Below are positions 1 to 4,943 of a stretch of 5,947 nucleotides of DNA, in pieces. How positions within the stretch are numbered: the stretch's first letter is position 1; each line of letters starts with the position of its first letter. This DNA is from Candidatus Bathyarchaeota archaeon. GTDB lineage: Archaea > Thermoproteota > Bathyarchaeia > Bathyarchaeales > Bathycorpusculaceae. The translations under genes were made by a program, and so were the position numbers. The notes under the pieces were generated by a model. It made no database searches. It was not told the origin of the DNA and was given only the letters and a program-made list of their open reading frames with translations. The stretch spans positions 1 through 5,947 of the forward strand of contig DAOVFC010000038.1 in assembly GCA_030668645.1 (NCBI GenBank), given 5' to 3'.

Positions 1-822
1 TGCGTCAACGTTCCTCTCCTTCTTTGTTGGTTCGAAGGTGCTTTCGGGCGGATCGAAGTACTCGTCTTTTAGCGGGTATTTTTCGTGTAACAGTTTATCT
101 AAGGCTGAGGCGTATTCCATTCCGATGCGGTTGGCGTTCAATCCTTTTCCCGGTCTACTTGCATGAACCTGCTTTCCGATTGTTCGTATTCTAAACCACA
201 ACACGCTTTTTTCAGCCACTTCTATGAAGTTTCCTTTCTCGTTTCCACCGTCAGGCACCACTATCAAATCATCCTTTCTGAAGAGCCCCTGCTTTATGAG
301 ATGTTGAATGCCGTAGGTGCTCCCCTGTTCTTCATCGGCGACAAAGGCTAAAGCCACCGTTCTTCTCGGTTTTATGCCTAAATTCTTTAGGGCTTTAACT
401 GCGAAAACGGATGAGATCAGGGATTGCCCGTTGTCTTCGCTTCCACGTCCGTAGATTCGCCCTTCCTTCACCATTGGCTCGAAAGGTTTTGTGACCGTCC
501 ACTGAGACTCCTCTCCCGGTGGAACCACATCCATATGCGTTATTATCCACAGTCTTTCCGCCGTATTTTCCCCACGATAATAGGCTATGATGTTCGGTCT
601 CACCTTGGAAGGAGCTCTTTCATCTTCAGCGTCGCAGCGTTCAATCTCGTCGAAGCCTATCCTCTCCAGTATCTGCATCAGTTTTTCACTTTTCTTTAAT
701 TCTCCCTCCCCGTCGTTTTGAGGCGCTATCGCTGGGACACGAATAAGCTCCATCAAGGCTTGCGTCATCTCATTTTTTTGGTTTTCGATTTCGGAGAAAA
801 CTCTCTCGGATTGCATGAGCAT
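1..822 (-). CDS. M20 family metallopeptidase (ArgE/DapE/carboxypeptidase-like), C-terminus cut by window edge
   Basis: The 274 visible residues belong to the M20 family of di-zinc amidohydrolases, which cleave amide bonds of N-acyl amino acids or small peptides in the cytoplasm. All but one of the expected metal and catalytic residues are present: His96 and Asp98 in HMDVVPPG, the bridging Asp130 in GRGSEDNGQ, the catalytic-base/ligand pair Glu164-Glu165 in ADEEQGS, and Asp191 in VPDGG. His220 in VHASRPGKG opens the inserted dimerisation domain. The family is usually about 400 residues, so roughly the last third, including the final metal-binding His, lies beyond position 1. The start is ATG at 820-822; a second in-frame ATG two codons later (814-816) is equally possible, and no Shine-Dalgarno sequence is seen. 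It lies 85 nt downstream of htpX on the same strand. DNGQ after the bridging Asp, in place of the common D-x-K-G, points to the archaeal M20 'metallo-hydrolase' subgroup. The exact substrate (succinyl-DAP, acetyl-ornithine/lysine or dipeptide) cannot be told from the sequence. Confidence 0.93.
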   Translation of the reverse strand, partial: MLMQSERVFSEIENQKNEMTQALMELIRVPAIAPQNDGEGELKKSEKLMQILERIGFDEIERCDAEDERAPSKVRPNIIAYYRGENTAERLWIITHMDVVPPGEESQWTVTKPFEPMVKEGRIYGRGSEDNGQSLISSVFAVKALKNLGIKPRRTVALAFVADEEQGSTYGIQHLIKQGLFRKDDLIVVPDGGNEKGNFIEVAEKSVLWFRIRTIGKQVHASRPGKGLNANRIGMEYASALDKLLHEKYPLKDEYFDPPESTFEPTKKERNVDA

Positions 823-850
823 CACGGTTCTGTACTTAGAATTAATTGTT

Positions 851-866
851 GCTTATTATCTTTAGC
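851..866 (-). promoter_or_regulatory. Candidate BRE/TATA promoter for the M20 peptidase gene
   Basis: On the minus strand GCTAAA (fits the archaeal BRE pattern) is followed directly by the AT-rich box GATAATAAG. About 26 nt downstream of this box the start site would fall near position 829, leaving a leader of only a few nucleotides before the ATG at 822. This agrees with the lack of a Shine-Dalgarno sequence. The element sits in the 85-nt htpX-M20 gap; read-through from htpX is the alternative. Confidence 0.35.
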
Positions 867-907
867 ATTTTAGCTTAAGGATAGAGAATGATAAAGTGAG
901 CCGTTTC

Positions 908-1867
908 TTAGCTCAATTCCTGTAGAGCCCTCAGCCTCTTGACCATGTTTGGATGCGTCGAAAAGATTTCAATGATTTTATCCATCGTCGTCAGTTTCCG
1001 CGAGAGAACCTCTTGAACCAGCATCTGGTCGCTCGGCGCTTTTATCCTTGATATCGCCGCGGAATCAACGTCTGCACGGTCAGGATCAGCGATGAATAAG
1101 GCTTTGAAGGCGTTTAGATTCTTTTTTTCTTTCCTTGTTCTTCTCATGTTTCTGGTTGCGTGAACTATCTTTGCTAGACCCTCTGAAAGTTTTCGCGGGC
1201 CGTCTTCAACTATCGATGCGCTGTGTCTATCAGCGTAATACTCACGTAACCGGCTTAGATAAAGTATGAACATGTTCAGAATCCATGAGAAAATCATGAA
1301 GCCTATGCCCAGCAATACTGCTCCGCCGCCTCCTTCTCTTCGTCTACTAAACATGGACGAAAGTATAAGCGAGTACCCGATGAAATAGAGTAGCGAAGGC
1401 AGTATGGAAACAAACATCATTATCTGCACGTCTTTGTGTTTCAAATGACCGAACTCATGCCCAATGACTGCTTCAACCTCCTCGTACTCCAGTGTCTTCA
1501 ACAGTCCACTCGTGACCGCTACGCGATTTCCAGCTATCGGCGAACCGTATACAAACGCGTTTGGAATCGGAATCCGTGCGAGCATGAGCCTAGGCTTTTT
1601 TATACCGCTCTTTCGGCTGAGATTTTCAACTATTTCGTGAAGCTTTTGATTTTCATGTTCCGGAATCTCCTTTACGCGGTAAACGGCGTCGATTATGTAC
1701 GGCGCTATTAGCCACTGAAGAATGTTGAAGGCGACAACCAAAACGCCCAGAGTTATCAGGCTGAAGGAGCTGACCAGGCTGAGGATCACCGTGAAGAACA
1801 GCGTGGACAAACCAATGATTGCAGCTAAGGTTCCAACCATAGACAAACGAAGTTTCCAAATGTCCAC
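908..1867 (-). CDS. htpX: HtpX-like M48 membrane zinc metalloprotease
   Basis: This 319-residue protein is a complete M48B (HtpX) protease. Such proteases sit in the cytoplasmic membrane with the active site facing the cytoplasm and degrade misfolded membrane proteins. Two hydrophobic segments lie at about residues 10-32 and 36-60 and two more at about 150-173 and 183-205. The zinc motif HEFGH is at 137-141 (ligands His137 and His141, catalytic Glu138), and the third ligand is Glu209 in REYYADR. The C-terminal STHPNMVKRL (303-312) is the usual family tail. The substrate-groove segment PNAFVYGSP (102-110) is also present. The start is GTG at 1865-1867: the frame is open further upstream but no ATG occurs there, and a weak GGTG lies 8 nt before. 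The glycine-rich loop REGGGG (177-182) before the fourth membrane segment is typical. It has its own TATA-like box 40 nt upstream, so it may be expressed separately from the toroid gene before it. Confidence 0.96.
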   Translation of the reverse strand: MDIWKLRLSMVGTLAAIIGLSTLFFTVILSLVSSFSLITLGVLVVAFNILQWLIAPYIIDAVYRVKEIPEHENQKLHEIVENLSRKSGIKKPRLMLARIPIPNAFVYGSPIAGNRVAVTSGLLKTLEYEEVEAVIGHEFGHLKHKDVQIMMFVSILPSLLYFIGYSLILSSMFSRRREGGGGAVLLGIGFMIFSWILNMFILYLSRLREYYADRHSASIVEDGPRKLSEGLAKIVHATRNMRRTRKEKKNLNAFKALFIADPDRADVDSAAISRIKAPSDQMLVQEVLSRKLTTMDKIIEIFSTHPNMVKRLRALQELS

Positions 1868-1903
1868 TTTTGTACACCGATTATATTGACGGAGTAAACA
1901 GTT

Positions 1904-1919
1904 ACTTATATCCTTTACT
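1904..1919 (-). promoter_or_regulatory. BRE/TATA promoter for htpX
   Basis: In the 79-nt gap between the toroid gene and htpX the minus strand reads AGTAAA (BRE-like, 1914-1919) followed by GGATATAAG (TATA box, 1905-1913). A start about 26 nt downstream falls near 1883, giving a leader of about 16 nt before the GTG at 1867. Spacing and composition fit an archaeal TBP/TFB promoter well. Confidence 0.6.
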
Positions 1920-1946
1920 TCATTGTTTTAGGACAAATATGATTTA

Positions 1947-3038
1947 TCACTTCTTGTACTTCTTCATCCTGATTGGCAGTTTTGATTTCGCTAGACTTAG
2001 ACGCTTTAATATCCTTAAAGCAATGAGAGTGATCCACTTGCTGGGTTTACCCTTCGCCTCTATGTTAGCTTGCATTCTACCAATAGGCGCACTTTCCAGA
2101 ACCCACGTCCCATCTTCTCGTCGCTTCTGCAGCAGAACCTGAACAGCGTCGCTTAATCGTTCATCAGTTACATAACCAAGCTTGGTCAAGACGTCCAATC
2201 CTCTTAATACGTTGTATCTCCAGAACCATGGAAAACCAAACTTCAACCACGATTGATTAATCACCTTATAATCGTGATGATCCGCCTTGAACAAGCGATG
2301 TACAAGCAAAAACTCCGCCCCCTTTTCAATGGCGTCATTCATTTTCTTCGTTAGATGTTCCGTTTTTATTTCCGAAAACGCTTCCAAAGTGCAGATTGTT
2401 CCATGAAAGCAGCCGTGTTTATCCTTAATGTGGGCTTTCCAGTAGGGGCAAAGCCAACCACCGTCCACGTTTTGAATCTTGATAAGCCATTCCACAGCTT
2501 TGTTCACTCGCAAGTCATCTTCATATCCAAGACGAATCAAGGCAGCTACCATGTTACCGGTAAGGCAAGAATATTGGTGTTCAAAAACAAGCGACGGTAT
2601 CCACTCTCTTCTAGAACGTAGCGTTTTCCCCTTTTCCAGCAACCGCTTATAATCTCTCGCCGCTCTTTCTTCGGTATAACTTGAAAAACCACCATCCTCC
2701 AACTGAAACTGAAAAATGTATTCGCAAGCCCTTTTGACTCTCTCATTAGTTCTATCCACGTCTAGTTGACCAAGCGTCATTATCTGCCAGTAAGAAGACT
2801 TGTATTTGTGATGGTAAGGATTTGCTGGTTCTTCCCAATATCCCTCTGGATTTTGTTTCCGCAATATTCTTTTCACTACCTGCGACTCGGGAATAGCCCG
2901 TTTTGCAGCTACCACCTGAGAATCATCTTCACCCTTGCCAAGAATGTCGCGCAGCGTGAAGTAGCGGACAGAAGGGTTCATTTTTTCAAGAAGCCAATCA
3001 ACAGGACTTTCTTTCAAAACCTGCGACCAATTATACAC
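1947..3038 (-). CDS. Alpha/alpha-toroid protein of the squalene-cyclase / prenyltransferase-like superfamily, function unknown
   Basis: The 363-residue product is helical and carries four QW-like repeats that mark an alpha/alpha-barrel: QNPEGYW (62-68), QLEDGGF (112-118), QNVDGGW (189-195) and KRREDGTW (305-312). It begins with the block WLLEKMNPSVRYFTLRDILG (15-34), which I recall from archaeal proteins often mislabelled 'nitrogen fixation protein NifH' or 'squalene cyclase'. A Cys/His-rich stretch (Cys197, His203, His208, Cys210, His212) and HHDY (254-257) could bind a metal; this is inference. The DxDD motif of true squalene/hopene cyclases is absent, and there is no signal peptide or membrane segment; the last 15 residues are strongly basic. 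The start is GTG at 3036-3038, with weak AAAGGCG before it. Longer reading frames run into the tRNA gene and give a spurious N-terminus; the first internal ATG (residue 20) would cut into the conserved block. It starts 36 nt after the tRNA CCA. A catalytic role is not established. Confidence 0.8.
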   Translation of the reverse strand: MYNWSQVLKESPVDWLLEKMNPSVRYFTLRDILGKGEDDSQVVAAKRAIPESQVVKRILRKQNPEGYWEEPANPYHHKYKSSYWQIMTLGQLDVDRTNERVKRACEYIFQFQLEDGGFSSYTEERAARDYKRLLEKGKTLRSRREWIPSLVFEHQYSCLTGNMVAALIRLGYEDDLRVNKAVEWLIKIQNVDGGWLCPYWKAHIKDKHGCFHGTICTLEAFSEIKTEHLTKKMNDAIEKGAEFLLVHRLFKADHHDYKVINQSWLKFGFPWFWRYNVLRGLDVLTKLGYVTDERLSDAVQVLLQKRREDGTWVLESAPIGRMQANIEAKGKPSKWITLIALRILKRLSLAKSKLPIRMKKYKK

Positions 3039-3074
3039 GTGTTTTTCGCCTTTAGATTTGGGCACTGCTGGTGT

Positions 3075-3179
3075 TGGCGGGCCCGAGGGGAATTGAACCC
3101 CTGACCTACGGGTTAAGAGCCTCAACCTAACCCCGTGCAGCGGTTAGTCCGCCGCTCTACCTTACTGAGCTACGGGCCC
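3075..3179 (-). tRNA. tRNA-Lys(CTT) with a 28-nt non-canonical intron and encoded CCA
   Basis: Removing the intron leaves a 74-nt tRNA plus CCA: acceptor GGGCCCG/CGGGCCC (7 perfect pairs), TA, D-arm GCTC-AGTAAGGTA-GAGC, G26, anticodon stem GCGGG/CCCGT (one G-T pair), loop CTCTTAA, variable AGGTC, and T-arm AGGGG-TTCAATT-CCCCT. The discriminator is G, and CCA is encoded at 3075-3077. The anticodon CTT is at 3115-3117 and reads AAG lysine codons. Exon 1 is 3149-3179 and exon 2 is 3078-3120. Unspliced, the anticodon arm cannot form properly, which is why simple scans may miss the gene or call a different anticodon. The overall sequence closely resembles archaeal tRNA-Lys as I know it. It is transcribed towards the toroid gene. 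Confidence 0.95.
3121..3148 (-). other. tRNA-Lys intron between positions 30 and 31 (bulge-helix-bulge)
   Basis: The splice sites are defined by an hBHBh' fold that I could draw by hand. Outer helix: AGAG with CTCT. Central 4-bp helix: CGGC with GTTG (two G-U pairs). The 3-nt bulges are GGA on the 5' side and AGG on the 3' side. Inner helix: CTAACC with GGTTAG, closing a 9-nt loop. Cutting after the second bulge base (GG^A and AG^G), as the archaeal endonuclease does, removes exactly 28 nt. It joins GCGG to G-CTCTTAA-CCCGT, restoring a complete 5-bp anticodon stem. The intron therefore interrupts the anticodon stem and not the usual 37/38 site. Confidence 0.9.
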
Positions 3180-3207
3180 TCTATCAATCTAGGTGAAATT
3201 CAACTCT

Positions 3208-3221
3208 AATATTTATTTATG
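3208..3221 (-). promoter_or_regulatory. TATA promoter for tRNA-Lys (and probably the toroid gene)
   Basis: The minus strand reads CATAAATAAATATT. With the box centred near 3215, the expected start is near 3190, about 10 nt before the first tRNA base at 3179. That is a normal archaeal tRNA layout. No other promoter is evident before the toroid gene at 3038. Confidence 0.55.
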
Positions 3222-3314
3222 CTTGAAAAGCGTTTTTATTTTTGCTGAGTGACTGATGGATTATCAAACTTGACAGTGTAATCTCTTGTTGGATTGAGTA
3301 AAATTTTTCAAGCA
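3220..3314. repeat. 10-bp perfect inverted repeat (TGCTTGAAAA / TTTTCAAGCA)
   Basis: TGCTTGAAAA at 3220-3229 is matched by its exact reverse complement at 3305-3314, 75 nt apart. The left copy overlaps the upstream edge of the tRNA promoter. It could be a regulator-binding pair or an RNA stem, or chance in AT-rich DNA. Confidence 0.4.
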
Positions 3315-3357
3315 AAGACACTTTAGCGGAAGGTGTAGCAACAAGTCATTCAGTCAC
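3249..3357. repeat. 8-bp inverted repeat (GTGACTGA / TCAGTCAC)
   Basis: GTGACTGA at 3249-3256 is matched by TCAGTCAC at 3350-3357; with one extra base the match extends to GTGACTGATG against CATTCAGTCAC. It interleaves with the other inverted repeat, and its right copy lies just upstream of the dphB BRE. Its short length makes chance a real possibility. Confidence 0.3.
3318..3336 (+). other. Small hairpin upstream of the dphB promoter
   Basis: ACACTTT (3318-3324) pairs with AAGGTGT (3330-3336) over 7 bp, one of them G-T, around the loop AGCGG. It lies upstream of the dphB TATA box, so it is not part of that gene's leader. It could be a DNA element or part of an unannotated RNA. Confidence 0.3.
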
Positions 3358-3358
3358 A

Positions 3359-3372
3359 ACTAATATTTTAAA
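3359..3372 (+). promoter_or_regulatory. BRE/TATA promoter of the dphB operon
   Basis: ACTAAT (BRE-like, 3359-3364) runs into TATTTTAAA (TATA box, 3364-3372). A start about 26 nt downstream, near 3394, gives a leader of about 25 nt that contains the dphB ribosome-binding site. Confidence 0.6.
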
Positions 3373-3407
3373 CCTGTTCGTATGGCTATCTTAGGCTACA
3401 GATGTGC

Positions 3408-3412
3408 GAGGT
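3408..3412 (+). promoter_or_regulatory. Shine-Dalgarno site deciding the dphB TTG start
   Basis: GAGGT at 3408-3412 lies 6 nt before the TTG at 3419-3421, an ideal spacing. The in-frame GTG at 3404 has no such site and would place the GAGGT inside the coding region. Confidence 0.7.
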
Positions 3413-3418
3413 AATAAA

Positions 3419-4225
3419 TTGAAAGAGCTTGTCTTCATCGGTTTAGGGTTACACAACGAGAAAGACATATCCGTCAATGGAATAGAAGAAATCAAAACAG
3501 CTGACACGGTGTACGCTGAGCTTTTCACAAGCCCGATGCCGAATCTATCCCTAGTCAACATTGAAAAAACTATTAAAAGAAAAATCTTCGTTCTTTCAAG
3601 AAAAGACTTAGAAGATGAGAGCGGAAAAACCCTCTTAGAAAGCGCTAAACGTGGAAAGACAGTTCTGCTTGTTCCCGGAGACCCGCTTATAGCCACCACG
3701 CATGTTGCTTTACGAATAGAGGCTGAGACGCTTGGAGTAAAAACCCGCGTCGTTCACGGCGCCTCAATCATATCCGCCGTCATAGGCTTGTCGGGTTTGC
3801 ACAACTACAAGTTTGGAAAAAGTGTGACAATACCCTTCAATGAAGAGTATGGAGGCATCTCGGAAACTCCGTATGATGTGGTTGCGCAGAACAAAAGTGT
3901 TGGGCTTCACACCTTGTGTCTTTTAGACATTAAAGCGGAGGAGAAACGTTACATGACAATAAGAGAAGGATTGAAAGTGCTTCTGGAAGTTGAGGAGGAA
4001 AGAAAGCAACACATAATCACTTCAGAAACGCTCACAGTGGGTATAGCGAAGGCGGGCAGCAAAAAGCCAAGAGTTAAGGCAGAATTTTTGAAGGAACTTT
4101 TAAAATATGATTTCGGCGGCCCACCTCACAGCATCATCTTCCCCGGAAAGCTCCATTTTATGGAAGCGGAAGCTCTTGTCGTCTTGGCTGGTGCTCCGGA
4201 AAAGGTGAGGGAAACCGCTCGATGA
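3419..4225 (+). CDS. dphB: Diphthine synthase (EF2 diphthamide methyltransferase)
   Basis: DphB uses S-adenosylmethionine to methylate the modified histidine of elongation factor 2, an intermediate step of diphthamide synthesis in archaea (class III, tetrapyrrole-methylase fold). From the TTG start the product is 268 residues, the family norm. Visible signatures are the N-terminal VFIGLGLHNEKDIS (5-18), the SAM-binding loop VPGDPLIATTH (85-95), VHGASIISA (112-120), HTLCLLDIK (164-172), and the C-terminal PPHSIIFPGKLHFMEAEAL (235-253). The TTG start is preferred because archaeal DphB proteins begin only a few residues before FIGLG and because GAGGT sits 6 nt upstream; the alternative GTG at 3404 adds five residues. 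It is the first gene of a four-gene operon, and its stop overlaps the next start by ATGA. The link to the flavin genes downstream has no obvious biochemical logic. Confidence 0.96.
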   Translation: MKELVFIGLGLHNEKDISVNGIEEIKTADTVYAELFTSPMPNLSLVNIEKTIKRKIFVLSRKDLEDESGKTLLESAKRGKTVLLVPGDPLIATTHVALRIEAETLGVKTRVVHGASIISAVIGLSGLHNYKFGKSVTIPFNEEYGGISETPYDVVAQNKSVGLHTLCLLDIKAEEKRYMTIREGLKVLLEVEEERKQHIITSETLTVGIAKAGSKKPRVKAEFLKELLKYDFGGPPHSIIFPGKLHFMEAEALVVLAGAPEKVRETAR

Positions 4226-4518
4226 GCTTGGAAGCGCTTGCTTCAAGATACATAGCTTCTGCGGAGCGTGTTTTGGCTGAGGTTAAGGTTGTCGCCAATC
4301 CTCCAAGTCTTGACGCTAAGGATATTAGAAAAGTGATGGAAGCTGCTAGGGCATATTTGAAGGACGCTAAGTATTATAGGGATAGAAAGAGATTTGAAGT
4401 AAGCCTCGCTTCCGTTGCATACTGCGAAGGTTTGCTCGATGCGCTTAAACTGTTGGGAGCGGTGAAGTTCAAATGGCCTGCCAAAAAGGAAAAGAGGAAA
4501 AGAGAAGAATCGTCTTAG
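4222..4518 (+). CDS. DUF357 domain protein, small helical protein of unknown function
   Basis: The 98 residues are almost entirely helical. They match the archaeal DUF357 pattern, seen best in the helix pair AKYYRDRKRFEVSLASVAYC (49-68) and the conserved EGLLDALKLLG (69-79). A short highly basic and acidic tail (KKEKRKREESS) follows. There is no signal peptide, membrane segment or catalytic motif. The ATG overlaps the dphB stop (ATGA), with GGTGAGG at 4204-4210 as a rather distant ribosome site, so translation is likely coupled. Its last 46 nt also encode the start of ribL in another frame. The steady coupling to a flavin adenylyltransferase suggests, but does not prove, a supporting role in FAD synthesis. 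Confidence 0.85.
   Translation: MSLEALASRYIASAERVLAEVKVVANPPSLDAKDIRKVMEAARAYLKDAKYYRDRKRFEVSLASVAYCEGLLDALKLLGAVKFKWPAKKEKRKREESS
4461..4465 (+). promoter_or_regulatory. Internal Shine-Dalgarno site for ribL
   Basis: GGTGA lies inside the DUF357 coding region, 7 nt before the ribL ATG at 4473. It supports that start even though it creates a 46-nt overlap; no other ATG, GTG or TTG start is available before the conserved core. Confidence 0.6.
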
Positions 4519-4943
4519 CCTCAGGCACATTCGACTTGCTGCATCTTGGGCATATAAGGTATTTGGAAGAAGCAAAGAAAGCCGGCGGGAAAAACGTTGA
4601 GCTTATAGTTATCGTAGCCAGAGACAGCACCGTGGAAAAAAGAAAAGGATTCAAACCTGTTATGTCTGAAAACCAGCGGAGAGCGCTTGTTGAAGCTTTA
4701 AAGGTTGTTGACGAGGCTGTTCTAGGCTATAAAGATTTTGACATTGGGAAGGTTATCGAAATGATTAAGCCTGATGTGATAGCGGTTGGACACGACCAAG
4801 AAGGCGTGGAAAGGATGATTAGAGGTTACGTCCGAGAAAAGGAGTTAAACATAAAAATTGTGAAGATCAGCAAGTTTGGCGAAGACGAGTTAAGCAGTTC
4901 TTCAGAGATTAAACGGAAAATCATTGAACACTTCAGAAGATGA
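4473..4943 (+). CDS. ribL: Archaeal FAD synthase (FMN adenylyltransferase)
   Basis: RibL transfers AMP from ATP to FMN to make FAD and is the archaeal replacement for the bacterial RibF adenylyltransferase domain. It is a cytidylyltransferase-like nucleotidyltransferase. In the 156 residues the core begins with VLASGTFDLLHLGHIRYLEEA (14-34), carrying the HxGH nucleotide motif at His24-His27. MSENQRRALVEALKVVDEAV (64-83) and KPDVIAVGHDQ (99-109) follow, and the ribose/phosphate signature SSSSEIKRKI (141-150) is near the end. Length matches the family. The N-terminus carries about ten extra lysine- and glutamate-rich residues, encoded in the overlap with DUF357. The only cysteine is Cys3, which is notable (see findings). 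Its stop overlaps the rhomboid start as ATGA. A glycerol-3-phosphate cytidylyltransferase is the nearest alternative, but the archaeal context with DUF357 and ribK nearby favours RibL. Confidence 0.92.
   Translation: MACQKGKEEKRRIVLASGTFDLLHLGHIRYLEEAKKAGGKNVELIVIVARDSTVEKRKGFKPVMSENQRRALVEALKVVDEAVLGYKDFDIGKVIEMIKPDVIAVGHDQEGVERMIRGYVREKELNIKIVKISKFGEDELSSSSEIKRKIIEHFRR

Larger units (their letters stand above)
3180..3418. other. Divergent intergenic region between tRNA-Lys and dphB
   Basis: This 239-nt AT-rich spacer contains no convincing coding frame. It holds the tRNA promoter on the left, the dphB promoter and leader on the right, and in between one hairpin and two interleaved inverted repeats, which are listed separately. 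T-runs at 3232-3243 and 3304-3308 could act as terminators for short plus-strand transcripts, but no such transcript is evident. Confidence 0.6.

Noticed and set aside
163..699. Plus-strand open frames at 163-351 and 424-699
   Set aside because: They lie antisense to the M20 peptidase, whose motifs are unambiguous, and their products show no family features.
1947..3038. Nitrogenase iron protein NifH, a label I recall for relatives of this family
   Set aside because: There is no P-loop and there are no iron-sulphur cysteines; the QW-like repeats show an alpha/alpha-toroid instead.
3133..3148. Reading the unspliced tRNA with loop ACTAA as a different isotype, or as a long-variable-arm tRNA-Leu or tRNA-Ser
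   Set aside because: The D-arm and acceptor match tRNA-Lys, and removing the BHB intron gives a perfect standard cloverleaf.
3245..3357. Possible C/D box guide RNA in the tRNA/dphB spacer, from CTGATGG and CTGA-like strings
   Set aside because: No proper RTGATGA C box pairs with a CTGA D box at the right distance on either strand.
3391..3699. Minus-strand open frame of 102 codons overlapping the start of dphB
   Set aside because: It is a shadow of dphB with low-complexity Ser-rich composition and no promoter or ribosome site.
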